From positions 1 through 64,000 of the forward strand of contig JAMOQI010000005.1 in the NCBI GenBank assembly GCA_027064095.1: 64,000 nt of DNA. The letters are read 5' to 3'. The stretch is from Bacteroidales bacterium. GTDB lineage: Bacteria > Bacteroidota > Bacteroidia > Bacteroidales > UBA1556. A program made the position numbers and the translations under genes. Shown one piece after another: positions 17,791 through 28,631 of this stretch. Below the pieces are notes generated by a model. The model had not been told where the DNA came from. It made no database searches and worked only from the letters and a program-made list of their open reading frames with translations. The first letter of the stretch is position 1; each line of letters opens with the position of its first letter.

Positions 17791-17824
17791 CAAATATAAT
17801 AAGTTGATGTGTAAATACAACAAA
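17791..17824 (-). promoter_or_regulatory. Promoter of the SRP RNA gene
   Basis: On the minus strand TATATTTG (plus 17791-17798) lies 6 bp before the RNA 5' end, and a TTTG element is at plus 17821-17824. This is the Bacteroidota housekeeping promoter layout with slightly long spacing. Confidence 0.7.
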
Positions 17825-17879
17825 CAATTGTATTTTTTAAATATTTTTTATACTACTGATTATCTGTATATTATGTAAA

Positions 17880-18932
17880 CTATTTACTTTCCGTCCTTTG
17901 TTTTGGTAATAAAATCCAAAATATAATGGCATAAAATAATAATAGAATGATAATATCTACAATTAATAGTCCAATTGTGGTAAAATAATTATCTAATAAG
18001 CTTACTACAGCAAGTTGAAATAAAATCAGTAATACGATTGTTAAAGAAATCCTATTTGGACTCCACCCTATATTGTTTAACACATGGTGAATATGAGTTT
18101 TATCACCTTTTACAGGAGACTTATGATGAATTATTCTAAGTAAAACAACTCTTGTCATATCAAAGACAATAAATGAGATTAGAGTAAATTCTATTGCAGG
18201 CGCATTATTAAATCTCCAACTACTTTCAATAATAGAATTAATCTTATCAAAATTTAAAATGCTAACAGACATGATAAGTGCAATAGTCATGGTACCCGTA
18301 TCGCCCATAAATATTTTTGCAGGAGTACGATTATAAATTAAAAATGCAAAAAGAGCAGAGCCTAATGATAATAATGCCAAACTGTAATCAAATTGATTTA
18401 CAATAAAAAACCAAATCCCTAGAAATGATAATATCACTATTCCAATTGATGCAGCAAGCATATCAATACCATCTATCATATTATAGGCATTTATTATCCC
18501 CAAAACAATAAATATTGAAGCTATGATATCTAAATATTGCCCCAATTGCCCATCAATATGATTTTGAAGAAATACAATACGTACTTTAGCAAAAACTACA
18601 ATTATTATTACAGCAATCAGCTGCCCAATAAACTTATAAAGAGGTGATATTTCTAATATATCGTCTCTCAATCCAAGTATAAATAAGAGAAATGCACTAC
18701 TAATAACCATTCTATAGTCAGGATAGTTGATAATATCAGAAAATAACATGAAACTGATTGAAGAGCTAATAAATATTGCCAAACCGCCAAATGCCGACAC
18801 TTTAGTATTATGTATTCTACGATAAGTTATTGGAACAAATAATTGATTTGTATTGGCAAATTTAATAAGCATTGGCAGAAATACCATTGTAAGAATAAAA
18901 GAAAATAATATACCTAATAATAACCTATCCAT
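17880..18932 (-). CDS. MraY/WecA family phospho-sugar transferase
   Basis: The 350-residue protein has about ten membrane helices. The family motifs are visible: NAYNMIDGIDMLAA near residues 158-171, the catalytic-region FMGDTGTMTIAL near 218-229, and the HIHH box (THIHHVLNNIGWSPNR) near 283-298. The family transfers sugar-1-phosphate from UDP-GlcNAc-type donors to undecaprenyl phosphate, the first step of O-antigen or other surface polysaccharide assembly. MraY would lack this HIHH arrangement and is usually in the mur cluster. It is the last gene of an operon with the AsmA-like gene (9 bp gap) and aroC. Confidence 0.85.
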   Translation of the reverse strand: MDRLLLGILFSFILTMVFLPMLIKFANTNQLFVPITYRRIHNTKVSAFGGLAIFISSSISFMLFSDIINYPDYRMVISSAFLLFILGLRDDILEISPLYKFIGQLIAVIIIVVFAKVRIVFLQNHIDGQLGQYLDIIASIFIVLGIINAYNMIDGIDMLAASIGIVILSFLGIWFFIVNQFDYSLALLSLGSALFAFLIYNRTPAKIFMGDTGTMTIALIMSVSILNFDKINSIIESSWRFNNAPAIEFTLISFIVFDMTRVVLLRIIHHKSPVKGDKTHIHHVLNNIGWSPNRISLTIVLLILFQLAVVSLLDNYFTTIGLLIVDIIILLLFYAIIFWILLPKQRTESK

Positions 18933-18941
18933 TACTTTATA

Positions 18942-21611
18942 TTAAAACCAACCATTTAGTTTTTTACGTGCTTCTTCTTCGAGTTTTTTCTTAAGTCTTT
19001 CCTCTTCTTCTTTCTTCTTTCGTTCAAGCTCTTTCTTTTGTTTTTCAATTTCTTCTTTAGCCTTCTGCTCCATTTCCTTTTTCAATCTATCAGCTTCTTC
19101 CTGAGCTTTCTTTTTAAGCTCTTGAGTTTGCTTATTTATTTCATCTTGAATGGCATCTTCTACTTGTGATTTAGACTGATGAAAGTCGAGAGCAACTTCA
19201 GGATTAGTAGTAGTTCCTGTTAATTTAGCATTAACATCTATATTATCGTTAAGACTAATATTTGCTCCAACAGCATTGGCTTGAGATATTAATCCATTAA
19301 CAGCATTATTTGTTGCGCTACCAAGTTTCTCACGTGGTATATTTAAATTTACATTATAATCGATATTCTGATTTAGATAAGTAACGCCATCTACTTTCAT
19401 CAGCATACCATTTACCAGAGCCTCGAATGGTTTTACCATCAATTTCCCATCTTTTATCTCATAAGATATTGATGTTGGTTCAATACTAAGTTTCTTTAAC
19501 TCATTAATTTTAAGAGTATTTGCCAATTTCTCCACAGCTCGAGAACCCGTAACAGTAAGCTTTGAAGTACTTAATAAACCACGAGCATTAAGTTTGTTTA
19601 AATCCGGCTCCATATTCTTGTCTAATAATCCATTATATGACATTAAACTAGTAAAATCACCTTCCACATATTGCATTATTGGAGAAAGCTTCTTAACCAT
19701 ATCTATAGCATTATATGTTTGCTTAAAATCAAGATGATTCATAGCCATAACCATTGCTACCTTTGGACTATCGATATTAGCAGAGCTGTAATATCCATTC
19801 AATTCCATATTGCCGCCAAGCATTTCCATTTTAAGTTTGTCTAATGAAACCTTTTTGTTTGCCATAGAAACTTTTCCAAAAACAGTCTTAATGTTTAATT
19901 TGTCATATTTTATTCTACCAATAACACATTGTAAATTAAAATTAATATTATCAGGCACTTCAAAAGCCTCTATTTGTGTTTTTTCATTATCAGTTGCTAT
20001 TTGTTGGCTTTGCTGTTGAGTATTTACATCTGTCTCTGATGCTGCCAATAACTTATTAAAGTTCAAATAATCTGCACTAAGTTTAAAATTAGCTTTTAAT
20101 ACCCCATCACTCAAGGCGTAAGCAATATAATTATACATCTTACCTGTAACATCAATAGTATTCTTATTATAAGTGGCGTTAAATGTACTTAGGTTGATAT
20201 ATCTGGGGTTAAAATCCATTGCAGCCTTATTAATAACAACACCTTCAGGTAAATCTTTATCAACATAATTCATATTGCTAATTTCCATATTACCGGAAGC
20301 TTTAAACCTAGAATAATAGCCATTATCAATAGAAGACTGTTTCCCCTTTAAGCGTAAATTAGTTTTAAACAAACCACTTAAGTTCATCCCTTCATCAAGT
20401 GGATAGACTTTTGAAAGACTCGCTAAATCAAATCTACCTTTAAATATTGCATCAATATTTGGATCACTCATTGGTGTAGTCAACTTTAGTGAAATGTCCA
20501 TTGGATTTTTAGCAATTTTAAAATGAAATTTACTCACATCAATAAGCATTTTATCAAGATCTGAGCTTGGACTATTAATTCTTGTGGCAATTTGAATATC
20601 ATCAACAGATTGAGGAAGATCAGGATATTGGAAACTACCATTATCAACTTTTATATTTAAATCAAATTTTGGCATCATAAGGTCGCTATACCAACCTTTT
20701 ACCCATCCATTAACTGCCACATCACCATTTGCTTTTACTTCTTCATATCCTTCCATATAAAATGCTGGTATCAACGACATTAAGCTTTTTAAATCTGCCT
20801 TTGGAGCATTGTATTTCAAATCAACATAAATATCGTTAGGCATAGCAACAAAACCATCAAATTTAAGCATTAGCCCATTAATTAACAGATTATTGTCTTC
20901 AAAAGTAAATTTCATTGAATCTAAATCAGACAATAATTTAGCATCGAAATTAATATTAGCTTTGTTAAGATAGGCAATATTATCCATCTTATAGGTGAGT
21001 TGTTCAATTGTAGATTTTATTTTCAGGTCCGTATTATTAGCTGTTAGCCCACCACTCAATTCCAAATCTAGATTTGAAATTATGCTACTCATATCAGCAG
21101 CTTTATCATCATAAAAAATATTTGCATCTCTAATTTCAAAAGACTTAAGTGTCAAATGAAATGCTTCTGAACTATCATCACTATCAGTTTCTTCATTTTC
21201 AGTAGCTTCCTCAGTACTTTCCTTCGCTATATCCCAATTTGCAGATTCATCTTTCAAAACTAGCAAATTAATATTAGGATTATCTAATAGTATCTTTGTT
21301 ACGGTATAATTACCAGATAAAACGCTTGATAAATCAAAAGTTAACTTAAAATCGTCAGTAAATAAAAGAGTGTCACCAACAAATTTATCTATTCCCACAA
21401 CGGATAATTCATTAATAGTAAAAGTAAAATCTGGGAAATCTGGAAATAAACTAAGTCCTACACCACTGAAGTTAACTGTTGCATTCACATTATTGTTAAT
21501 TTCTTCCTTCACAATATTTACAATTTTGTCTTTATAAAAGAAAGGAGTAACAATTATTGCAATAATTAAAAGTGAGATAACTAATAAGATAATTTTAATA
21601 AATTTCTTCAT
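18942..21611 (-). CDS. AsmA-like large envelope protein
   Basis: The 889-residue protein has an N-terminal membrane anchor ([23 protein letters not shown]), then a long repetitive beta-strand body with the AsmA opening (INNNVNATVNFSGVGLSLFPDFPDFTFTINELSV) and the AsmA C-terminal region near 630-800. It ends in a highly charged coiled coil (about 820-885, repeated EEADRLKKEMEQK). AsmA-like proteins span the periplasm as lipid-conducting bridges or act in outer-membrane assembly, and that role is inferred here. The Lys/Glu coiled-coil tail after the AsmA domain is characteristic of Bacteroidota versions. Operon with aroC (10 bp upstream) and the WecA-like gene. Confidence 0.8.
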   Translation of the reverse strand: MKKFIKIILLVISLLIIAIIVTPFFYKDKIVNIVKEEINNNVNATVNFSGVGLSLFPDFPDFTFTINELSVVGIDKFVGDTLLFTDDFKLTFDLSSVLSGNYTVTKILLDNPNINLLVLKDESANWDIAKESTEEATENEETDSDDSSEAFHLTLKSFEIRDANIFYDDKAADMSSIISNLDLELSGGLTANNTDLKIKSTIEQLTYKMDNIAYLNKANINFDAKLLSDLDSMKFTFEDNNLLINGLMLKFDGFVAMPNDIYVDLKYNAPKADLKSLMSLIPAFYMEGYEEVKANGDVAVNGWVKGWYSDLMMPKFDLNIKVDNGSFQYPDLPQSVDDIQIATRINSPSSDLDKMLIDVSKFHFKIAKNPMDISLKLTTPMSDPNIDAIFKGRFDLASLSKVYPLDEGMNLSGLFKTNLRLKGKQSSIDNGYYSRFKASGNMEISNMNYVDKDLPEGVVINKAAMDFNPRYINLSTFNATYNKNTIDVTGKMYNYIAYALSDGVLKANFKLSADYLNFNKLLAASETDVNTQQQSQQIATDNEKTQIEAFEVPDNINFNLQCVIGRIKYDKLNIKTVFGKVSMANKKVSLDKLKMEMLGGNMELNGYYSSANIDSPKVAMVMAMNHLDFKQTYNAIDMVKKLSPIMQYVEGDFTSLMSYNGLLDKNMEPDLNKLNARGLLSTSKLTVTGSRAVEKLANTLKINELKKLSIEPTSISYEIKDGKLMVKPFEALVNGMLMKVDGVTYLNQNIDYNVNLNIPREKLGSATNNAVNGLISQANAVGANISLNDNIDVNAKLTGTTTNPEVALDFHQSKSQVEDAIQDEINKQTQELKKKAQEEADRLKKEMEQKAKEEIEKQKKELERKKKEEEERLKKKLEEEARKKLNGWF

Positions 21612-21621
21612 AATTCTAATA

Positions 21622-22695
21622 TTATTGATTAATCTTTTGCATTAAATAAAAATCCATTATAACCATTGCTGCCATAGATTCAACTATAGGCACAGCTCTT
21701 GGTACAACACATACATCATGACGACCGTTTACTTCAACGTCTACATTATTACCTTTATTGTCAATAGTCTGTTGACGGATACTAATACTTGCCACAGGTT
21801 TAAAAGCTACTCTAAAATAAATTTCTTCTCCATTAGAAATTCCACCTTGAATACCTCCGCTATTATTTGTTCTGGTCTTAACAACATCATTATCAATGTA
21901 AAACTCATCATTATTTTGAGACCCTTTGAGAGAAGCCGCTGAAAAGCCATTGCCATATTCAAAACCTTTCACTGCATTTATTCCAAGCATAGCACTGCCC
22001 AAAGCAGCATGCAACTTATTAAAAACCGGTTCACCTAATCCAACAGGAACATTACTAATAGAACATTTAATAATTCCACCCAAGCTATCGCCTTCGGCCG
22101 CTGCTCTCTCAATAGCCTGTTGCATAGATATTTCTGTTTTTCTATCAGGACAACGTAATATACTTTTTTCTATACTTTCAAAACTCGGAATAGAGCTATT
22201 TTCCCACACTTCATTACCAATTTGTTGTACCCACGCAGTAATCTGTATTCCTTGTTGAGAAAGAAATTGCTTTGCTAATGCACCACCAACAACTCGTACA
22301 ATAGTTTCCCTTGCCGAAGACCTACCTCCACCTCTATAATCTCTTATTCCATACTTTTGCTCCCAAGTATAATCAGCATGTGATGGCCGATAAATATCTT
22401 TAATTTTGGAATAATCTTTAGGCTTTGCATTCTCATTTTCTATAACAAAACCTATGGGTGTCCCAATAGTTTTACCTTCAAAGATACCTGATAGTATCTT
22501 TATATTGTCATTCTCTTTTCGTTGAGAACTATATAAACCTTGATTAGTTTTTCGTCTTGACAACTCTGATTCAATCATAGGAATATCAATTGAAATACCG
22601 GCAGGAAAACCTTCTATAATCCCTCCAATTGCCTCACCATGTGATTCTCCAAAACTATGAAGCTTAAATATATTACCGAAGCTATTTGATCCCAT
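21622..22695 (-). CDS. aroC: Chorismate synthase
   Basis: The 357-residue protein carries the three family signatures: [19 protein letters not shown] near residue 15, [21 protein letters not shown] near 128, and [21 protein letters not shown] near 327. It converts EPSP to chorismate using reduced FMN, the last common step of aromatic amino acid and folate/menaquinone synthesis. It leads an operon with AsmA-like and WecA-like genes, an unrelated mix. A -7 box lies 23 bp upstream. Confidence 0.96.
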   Translation of the reverse strand: MGSNSFGNIFKLHSFGESHGEAIGGIIEGFPAGISIDIPMIESELSRRKTNQGLYSSQRKENDNIKILSGIFEGKTIGTPIGFVIENENAKPKDYSKIKDIYRPSHADYTWEQKYGIRDYRGGGRSSARETIVRVVGGALAKQFLSQQGIQITAWVQQIGNEVWENSSIPSFESIEKSILRCPDRKTEISMQQAIERAAAEGDSLGGIIKCSISNVPVGLGEPVFNKLHAALGSAMLGINAVKGFEYGNGFSAASLKGSQNNDEFYIDNDVVKTRTNNSGGIQGGISNGEEIYFRVAFKPVASISIRQQTIDNKGNNVDVEVNGRHDVCVVPRAVPIVESMAAMVIMDFYLMQKINQ

Positions 22696-22717
22696 TTTAA
22701 AAATTTAGATAATAATG

Positions 22718-22725
22718 CAAAAGTA
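22718..22725 (-). promoter_or_regulatory. Candidate -7 box (TACTTTTG) of the aroC operon
   Basis: CAAAAGTA on the plus strand reads TACTTTTG on the minus strand, matching TAnnTTTG, in the 41-bp gap upstream of aroC. Confidence 0.5.
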
Positions 22726-22736
22726 AATGAATATAA

Positions 22737-23387
22737 CTAATTATTAATAATAAAAATATAGCTCAAAGTCAGCGAATATGCTTTGTTAAAAAACATATAA
22801 ACATCATATTCATCAAATGAATGAGGAAGGAATCCAATGCGATATTGTGGATTAAAACCTAGCCAACCATTACCAATTTTATATTGTATGCCTAAACCAA
22901 AAGTAAATCCAAAATCAACAGGAAAACTGCTATTTCCATATATGGAATTACCTGAATATAAGGAACTATAAGTAACATTTGTACCTCTTCTGGTTTCTAT
23001 TAAACCTGAAGACAAGAATGCTAAATAAATACCCGGTTGTCCATAAAAGCGAAATTTATCTTTTGTAAAACCAATATCAAACAAAAAATTAGCACCAATA
23101 TAATTACGTTCTTGAGTATATGTAGTTTTCTTGTCATCATAATAATATCTACTTCCCATTTGAGAGTAATAAATCTCCGGTTGAAAATGAAATACATCTC
23201 CATGACCTAATAAAAAGCTAACGTTATAAACTGAGCCTATAAATGTTTGCTGATGAAATTTTAAATTAAAATTATCACTTAATATATTATCATAAGAAAG
23301 CACAAGGCCTGCTTTAGGACCAACTCCAAATTGAGCTTTTGAGTAAAAGCTTATAATGATAAAAAAAAAGATTAATACTTTTTTCAT
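22737..23387 (-). CDS. Outer-membrane beta-barrel (PorT-like) protein
   Basis: The 216-residue protein has a signal peptide (KKVLIFFFIIISFYSKAQ) and alternating aromatic strands typical of an eight-strand barrel (GVGPKAGLVLSYDN, FTFGLGIQYKIGNGWLGFNPQYRIGF, AYSLTLSYIFIINN with an aromatic near the C-terminus). This is the outer_membrane_beta-barrel/PorT-type family. It is 25 bp after the response-regulator phosphatase gene and probably in its operon. Its role is unknown. Confidence 0.75.
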   Translation of the reverse strand: MKKVLIFFFIIISFYSKAQFGVGPKAGLVLSYDNILSDNFNLKFHQQTFIGSVYNVSFLLGHGDVFHFQPEIYYSQMGSRYYYDDKKTTYTQERNYIGANFLFDIGFTKDKFRFYGQPGIYLAFLSSGLIETRRGTNVTYSSLYSGNSIYGNSSFPVDFGFTFGLGIQYKIGNGWLGFNPQYRIGFLPHSFDEYDVYMFFNKAYSLTLSYIFIINN

Positions 23388-23412
23388 TTCAATATATTAA
23401 TATTAAATCAAT

Positions 23413-24570
23413 TTAAAACCATTTAAAACAAAGTAATGTAATATCATCAAATTGTACGGCATCACCTCTATAATTCTCTAATTCCGTAAAAAGAGTAGAA
23501 CATAAACTAACCGGCTCTACAGGATAATTATTTCTAATAACACTCTCAATTCCCGATTCTCCAAATTCGACATCTTCAATATTCTGAGCTTCAGTTACAC
23601 CATCAGTAAACAACAAGATTGTATCTCCCTTATTTAAAAATACCGTATTTTCGTTATACTTTGCCTCGCTGATAATACCCAAAGCTGTATTCTTAGTAGC
23701 AGCAAGCTCTTCGATATTGCCTTCCGTAATTAAAAATGGAGGAATATGGCCGCCATTTGAATATGTAAAAGCTCCTGTTTCAATATCCAACACTCCAAAG
23801 AATGTGGTTGTAAACATGCTTTCCTTATTATCCTTACAAAGATAATTATTTGCTAATTCTAAAACTCTGCCAATATTGTTATTTTGATGGGCATAAATAT
23901 TTATGGCAGTATGACTTAACAACATAAATGCCGCTGCTGATATTCCTTTTCCTGAGACATCAGCAATTACAAAACCCAGATGAGATTTATCTATCAAAAA
24001 AACATCGTAAAAGTCTCCACCAATTTGATAAGCCGGCTTAAAGAAACTTCCAATCTCTACTTGCTCATAATTATCAATTTTACCATTAATAATCGGCAAT
24101 AAGGAAGATTGAATTTGTGCGGCAGCAATTAACTCATTTTCTATGGCAATCAGTCTCTTAATTTCTTTTTGCTGCTCTTTTAAGAATGCAATTCTTTCTC
24201 TCGTTTTTAATATAGTAGCCTCTAAATCAGCAAAATCTATTGGCTTATTGATAAAATCAAAAGCTCCTCTATTCATTGCTAAACGGATATTCTTCATATC
24301 GCCATATGCGCTAATAATCACAACTTTAAAAGCTGAGATATTAAGTTTAGAAACCTCTGACAGATATGTTAAACCATCCATTATTGGCATATTAATATCC
24401 ACAAGAGCCATCTCTATTTCGGGATGTTGTCGCAAAACTTCCAGACCTTCTTTTCCATTACTAGCATAAAAGAAATTCAAATCACCACTTCTAATTTGCC
24501 GCCTAAACTTCTGCTTTAGAAGATCTTGCATATCCATTTCATCATCTATACTCAGAATATTAAATGCCAT
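23413..24570 (-). CDS. Response regulator with PP2C/SpoIIE-type phosphatase output
   Basis: Residues 1-125 form a receiver domain: acidic pocket SIDDEMD, phospho-acceptor Asp in VDINMPIMDGL (about residue 58), Ser/Thr in VIISAYG and Lys in FINKPID. A short coiled-coil linker follows (about 120-150). The C-terminal PP2C-like domain (about 170-385) shows GGDFYDVFLIDKSHLGFVIADVSGKG, TFFGVLDIETGAFTYSNGGH and LLFTDGVTEAQN, the metal-binding motifs of RsbU/SpoIIE phosphatases. It would dephosphorylate an anti-sigma antagonist or similar substrate in response to the adjacent kinase. The kinase stop is 6 bp upstream of this gene's start, which points to a dedicated pair. Confidence 0.92.
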   Translation of the reverse strand: MAFNILSIDDEMDMQDLLKQKFRRQIRSGDLNFFYASNGKEGLEVLRQHPEIEMALVDINMPIMDGLTYLSEVSKLNISAFKVVIISAYGDMKNIRLAMNRGAFDFINKPIDFADLEATILKTRERIAFLKEQQKEIKRLIAIENELIAAAQIQSSLLPIINGKIDNYEQVEIGSFFKPAYQIGGDFYDVFLIDKSHLGFVIADVSGKGISAAAFMLLSHTAINIYAHQNNNIGRVLELANNYLCKDNKESMFTTTFFGVLDIETGAFTYSNGGHIPPFLITEGNIEELAATKNTALGIISEAKYNENTVFLNKGDTILLFTDGVTEAQNIEDVEFGESGIESVIRNNYPVEPVSLCSTLFTELENYRGDAVQFDDITLLCFKWF

Positions 24571-24576
24571 AATTAT

Positions 24577-27111
24577 TTAGTTTTTTACTTTTGGTATTAT
24601 AATAATAAAACGTGAAAATTCACCTTCCTTACTTTCTACACTGATGCTACCATGATGCATTTTGGTAATAATGTCATATGTCATTGTTAAACCTAAGCCT
24701 GTTCCCTTTCCTGAGGGCTTGGTAGTAAAAAATGGGTTAAATATTTTTGATAGAACTTCTTCACTCATACCTTTACCATTATCTTCAATAATTATGGAAA
24801 AAGAATCATCGTGATTAATAGTTTTAACATATAAGAGAGGTTTATAATTATCATCAATAAGCATTTTCTCTTCCATGGCATGACAAGCATTATTTGTGAT
24901 ATTGATTATCACACGACCTAGATCTTGATGAATAACTTTCACATTGCCAATGTTTTGATCCAAGTCAAACTTCATATCTAAGTTAAAAGAAGCAAACTCA
25001 CCTCTAACGCCTTGATAAGAAAGTTTAACAGAATCCATAACCAGCTGATTAAGATCAGTTTCTTCAGGCTCAGCAGGACCTTCTCTCGATGCATCAAGCA
25101 TTCTACTTATAATTTTAGAAGCTCTGACCCCATGCTTATTTACCTTATTATTATTTTCAGAAATAAGCTTTAATATCTCCATTAATTCATCTTTAGTCTT
25201 ACCATCAGGGATATTAGCCTCTTCAAGTACTTCTTCCAACTCATCAAACAATTCGGTAATTAGCGAAGAAAAATTATTCACAAAATTTAATGGATTTCTA
25301 ATTTCATGAGCTATTCCTGCTGTCAACTGCCCAAGAGATGCAAGTCGCTCTGATTCTATTAATTGACTTTGTGTTTCTTTTAATTTTCGTAGTGCTTCTT
25401 CGGTTTGTTTTCTTTTATTTTCCAATTGAACATTCTTCTCTTCAAGTACTTGCGTTAGCTTTCTATTCTTCATGTATGCTTTCAATAAAATAAAAAAAGT
25501 TACTAAACCTATCAATATTAATGCAGCGAGGTATTTTCTATTTTGCGACAATCGTCGATTTTTTTCTTCCGCAATAGCTTTTTCGTTTTTAAGCCTCAAT
25601 ACTTCTGTCTCATTGATCTTCTTGTTTAATTTTGCTTCGCGTATTAACCTATTAGCTTCATCTTGTTTTTTCTGAGCTTCTAATGTTGAATTTTTTGCCA
25701 AAAGCCTTTCATTCTCTTTTTCTTTCTCTAAAAGATTATTTTGCTGAATAAGTTGTCGCTTTTGTTGCTGCTCTTGCAACAATCTTAGCTTTTGCTGGTC
25801 TTTTTCGCTTTGTATTCTTAATCTGTCAATTTCTAATTCATTCAACTCATTTTCCAAATTCGAAATTTGAAATTGACTTTCTCTCTTACTTAAATCTTTA
25901 TAAATTGAGAACTCTGTATCCTTCTTATTTTGAGTATTATATTTCTCACTTATCCTTACCTTATTAAGTTGCTTATAAAAATAAATAGCCTTATTCAAGC
26001 TATCATTTTGCTCATAAGTTAACGCTAATGTTTGTAATGCCATTATCTTCAATTCAGAAATAGAGATATTATTCAGAATAGCGTCTAAACTTTCAGCCCT
26101 TTTAAGAGCAACAGAATATTCTTTATTAAGATAAGCATTTAAAACCCACAAATTTATAACCTTAAGATACCAGAATTCATCATTTATAATTCTATTATTT
26201 TGTAATAATTTTTCCAATATTAAATCTGAAGCATGATATTTTTTTCTATCAGAAGCAAGTTCAGCTTTTCGATAATATATAACAAGATTCAGAGAATCAT
26301 TATCTAATAGTTTCTTTTGCGATAAATTATAATATAATTCAGCTTGATTATAATCTTTTATGGTCTGATACCATCTTCCTATTTTATAATAGCTGTAAAC
26401 CTGTGAATTTTCATCATTTAATAGCCTATATTTATCTATCGTAGAAAGCTCAATAGAAATAGCAGCATTATAATCATTAAGCTTTGAATAACATAAAGCC
26501 ATCCCCTTACTTGCCTCAATTTCGGACTTAATATCTTTATATTGAATTGAAAATTTGCGTAAATCCTGATAGTAAAGCAGAGCTTTATCATAATCAGCAT
26601 CATTATAATAACAATTTGCTAAACTTTTCTTAACAGGTATTCTATAAAGTATTTTTGTGGTATTTGATAATAACTTATTAGCATCAAGCAAATAAAAAAC
26701 AGCCTTATTCCAAACATCAAACTTCTCAAAAAGGCTTCCCATACCATAAAGGGCTTCTATGCTATAATCTATACTATTATTTCGCTTAAAGTATAAATAC
26801 GATTTCCAATAATATTGATAAGAATCGGCGTATTTTTTTCGCAAGAAATTAACTTTGGCTAATTGAAGCTGAGAAATTGCTATTGCCTTATTGCCTCCAG
26901 CAGCATAGGATAACTCCAATGCTTTTTTTGCATAATTAAATGACTTAACTGTATCTCCATTCTCATATGCTTGTTGTGACATAGCAATCTGCTGCTTGAT
27001 ACTTTTGCTAATATCATTTTGTGAAAATAGATTTATTGTTAACAATAAGAAAAAAATAAAAAGCCCTACTGATTTTAAACCAATTAAATACCTTTTATAT
27101 AAATCAATCAT
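24577..27111 (-). CDS. TPR-containing sensor histidine kinase
   Basis: The 844-residue protein has a signal/anchor segment (about 10-28). TPR repeats cover about 35-400 in the periplasm ([31 protein letters not shown]), then a long Gln/Arg/Glu coiled coil (420-525), a membrane helix ([20 protein letters not shown]) and the kinase core. The H-box is [20 protein letters not shown] (about 604), the N-box [11 protein letters not shown]1 EDNGKGM and G2 [17 protein letters not shown]. It probably phosphorylates the adjacent receiver-PP2C protein. TPR sensing by Bacteroidota kinases is common, but the ligand is unknown. A -7 box lies 79 bp upstream. Confidence 0.92.
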   Translation of the reverse strand: MIDLYKRYLIGLKSVGLFIFFLLLTINLFSQNDISKSIKQQIAMSQQAYENGDTVKSFNYAKKALELSYAAGGNKAIAISQLQLAKVNFLRKKYADSYQYYWKSYLYFKRNNSIDYSIEALYGMGSLFEKFDVWNKAVFYLLDANKLLSNTTKILYRIPVKKSLANCYYNDADYDKALLYYQDLRKFSIQYKDIKSEIEASKGMALCYSKLNDYNAAISIELSTIDKYRLLNDENSQVYSYYKIGRWYQTIKDYNQAELYYNLSQKKLLDNDSLNLVIYYRKAELASDRKKYHASDLILEKLLQNNRIINDEFWYLKVINLWVLNAYLNKEYSVALKRAESLDAILNNISISELKIMALQTLALTYEQNDSLNKAIYFYKQLNKVRISEKYNTQNKKDTEFSIYKDLSKRESQFQISNLENELNELEIDRLRIQSEKDQQKLRLLQEQQQKRQLIQQNNLLEKEKENERLLAKNSTLEAQKKQDEANRLIREAKLNKKINETEVLRLKNEKAIAEEKNRRLSQNRKYLAALILIGLVTFFILLKAYMKNRKLTQVLEEKNVQLENKRKQTEEALRKLKETQSQLIESERLASLGQLTAGIAHEIRNPLNFVNNFSSLITELFDELEEVLEEANIPDGKTKDELMEILKLISENNNKVNKHGVRASKIISRMLDASREGPAEPEETDLNQLVMDSVKLSYQGVRGEFASFNLDMKFDLDQNIGNVKVIHQDLGRVIINITNNACHAMEEKMLIDDNYKPLLYVKTINHDDSFSIIIEDNGKGMSEEVLSKIFNPFFTTKPSGKGTGLGLTMTYDIITKMHHGSISVESKEGEFSRFIIIIPKVKN

Positions 27112-27189
27112 ACTTAGTTTACTGTTCTTAAATTGGGCATAAATTTAAATAAAAAATAGGTGTTTATGACAATTATAATGGCAGAAACA

Positions 27190-27197
27190 CAAATATA
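27190..27197 (-). promoter_or_regulatory. Candidate -7 box (TATATTTG) of the kinase-regulator operon
   Basis: CAAATATA on the plus strand reads TATATTTG on the minus strand, matching TAnnTTTG, giving a leader of roughly 70 nt. Confidence 0.45.
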
Positions 27198-27245
27198 ATC
27201 ATAGATGTGTTATTTATTTGGTAAAAAAAATAAAATAAAGAATAT

Positions 27246-28631
27246 TTATTTTTGAATTAGCTTGTTTACTTGTTCTTTAAATTTATCTCCTCTTTCTTCA
27301 AAATTTTTAAAGCTATCATAACTTGAGGCTGCCGGCGACAATAAGCAAGCTGTATTTTTTATGCTTAATGACAATGCAGTTGCCACAACCTGATTAAAAT
27401 CTGTTATCTTCACTATCATACCCTGATATGAGTCTTTCAACTTACTTTCTAAAATATCTCCTACTTTACCTAACAAAATAAGATTAAGTGGTTTATAATT
27501 ATTAAGAAACTTAACGAGTATATCATAATCAATACCTCTATCAAAACCTCCTAAGATAACAGTTTTAACATTTTCAACACTCTCAATTGCCCGAATAGTA
27601 GCTTCCGGAATAGTAGCAATAGAATCATTATAAAAACTCACTCCTTTTACCTCACCAACATATTCCAGGCGATGCGGTAATGACTTAAAATCCATAGCTA
27701 ATTTTATTGCTTTGTTCAATGGCAAATGTAGTGCTTGTATCGCCAATAAACTCGCCATCAGATTATTCAAATTATGCTTTCCTAAAAGATGAAATTGGCT
27801 ACTTTCAAAACCAATTTTCTTCAATTCATCAAAATAAAATGTGGCATCTTCTGACAAAAAGTTTCCTGTTTTTTTATTAAAGCTATACTTTAACTTATTA
27901 GATTTAACATCTTTATTATCTATATCTTTAACAACTTGTACTTCATCAATTGAATAAATAAAGAAGTCAGCTTTAGTTTGATATTCACAAATTTTCCATT
28001 TAGCATTTCTATAAGATTTATAATCCTTATAATGATCTAAATGTTCTTGGTATAAATTTAATAAAATAGCAATATGTGGTGAATGTTTTACATACTCTAA
28101 TTGATGTGATGAAAACTCAAAAACAATAATAGTTTTATTGGTAATCATCTCAACTACATCAAGTGCCGGAACTCCAATATTCCCTATCAAAAGAACATGT
28201 TGGTAAAAGCCTTCAAGAATATGTTTAAGTAAACTTACCGTAGTACTTTTCCCTTTTGTTCCTGTAACTCCAATTGTCTGACTTCCAAAAAAACGCAGAA
28301 ACAAATCAGCTTGAGATAAAATCTTCTGTGATTCTTGATAATTATAATTTACTAAACTTATTCCGGGACTTTTAAATATTACATCAAAACTCTCAGCATC
28401 AGCTAAATAGTTTCCACCCAAAAACAAAGAAATATTTTTATCATTAACTAATGTAATATCATTGACTAATGCAGTATTAGCATCAATAATACTAATTGTC
28501 TTATCTGGAAAAATTTGCCTTAAAAAGCGGAAAGTAGAACGCCCTTCCCTACCAAAACCCAAAACTCCTATGGATAAGTTTTCTAATTCATTAATAAGAC
28601 ATTGTTTTATCTCTTCACTAATCATTACCAT
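27246..28631 (-). CDS. murD: MurD-type ligase, probably MurD2 (L-glutamate-adding)
   Basis: The 461-residue Mur ligase has an N-terminal Rossmann domain (IGVLGFGREGRSTFRFL, residues 21-37), the ATP-binding P-loop GVTGTKGKSTTVSLL (121-135) and LIGNIGVPALDVVE. Further in are LNLYQEHLDHYKDYKSY, GKHNLNNLMASLLAI and YNDSIATIPEATIRAI. It adds glutamate to UDP-MurNAc-L-Ala. Classical MurD uses D-Glu; the DSIATIPEATI wording and the overlap with a MurL gene suggest the MurD2 type, which uses L-Glu. Its start overlaps the murL stop by 14 bp, so translation is probably coupled. Assignment to MurD2 rests mainly on context. Confidence 0.88.
   Translation of the reverse strand: MVMISEEIKQCLINELENLSIGVLGFGREGRSTFRFLRQIFPDKTISIIDANTALVNDITLVNDKNISLFLGGNYLADAESFDVIFKSPGISLVNYNYQESQKILSQADLFLRFFGSQTIGVTGTKGKSTTVSLLKHILEGFYQHVLLIGNIGVPALDVVEMITNKTIIVFEFSSHQLEYVKHSPHIAILLNLYQEHLDHYKDYKSYRNAKWKICEYQTKADFFIYSIDEVQVVKDIDNKDVKSNKLKYSFNKKTGNFLSEDATFYFDELKKIGFESSQFHLLGKHNLNNLMASLLAIQALHLPLNKAIKLAMDFKSLPHRLEYVGEVKGVSFYNDSIATIPEATIRAIESVENVKTVILGGFDRGIDYDILVKFLNNYKPLNLILLGKVGDILESKLKDSYQGMIVKITDFNQVVATALSLSIKNTACLLSPAASSYDSFKNFEERGDKFKEQVNKLIQK

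Noticed and set aside
24577-27111. Kinase as a phage or toxin-antitoxin regulator
   Set aside because: Operon partners are an ordinary receiver-phosphatase and an outer-membrane barrel. No toxin-like gene is present.
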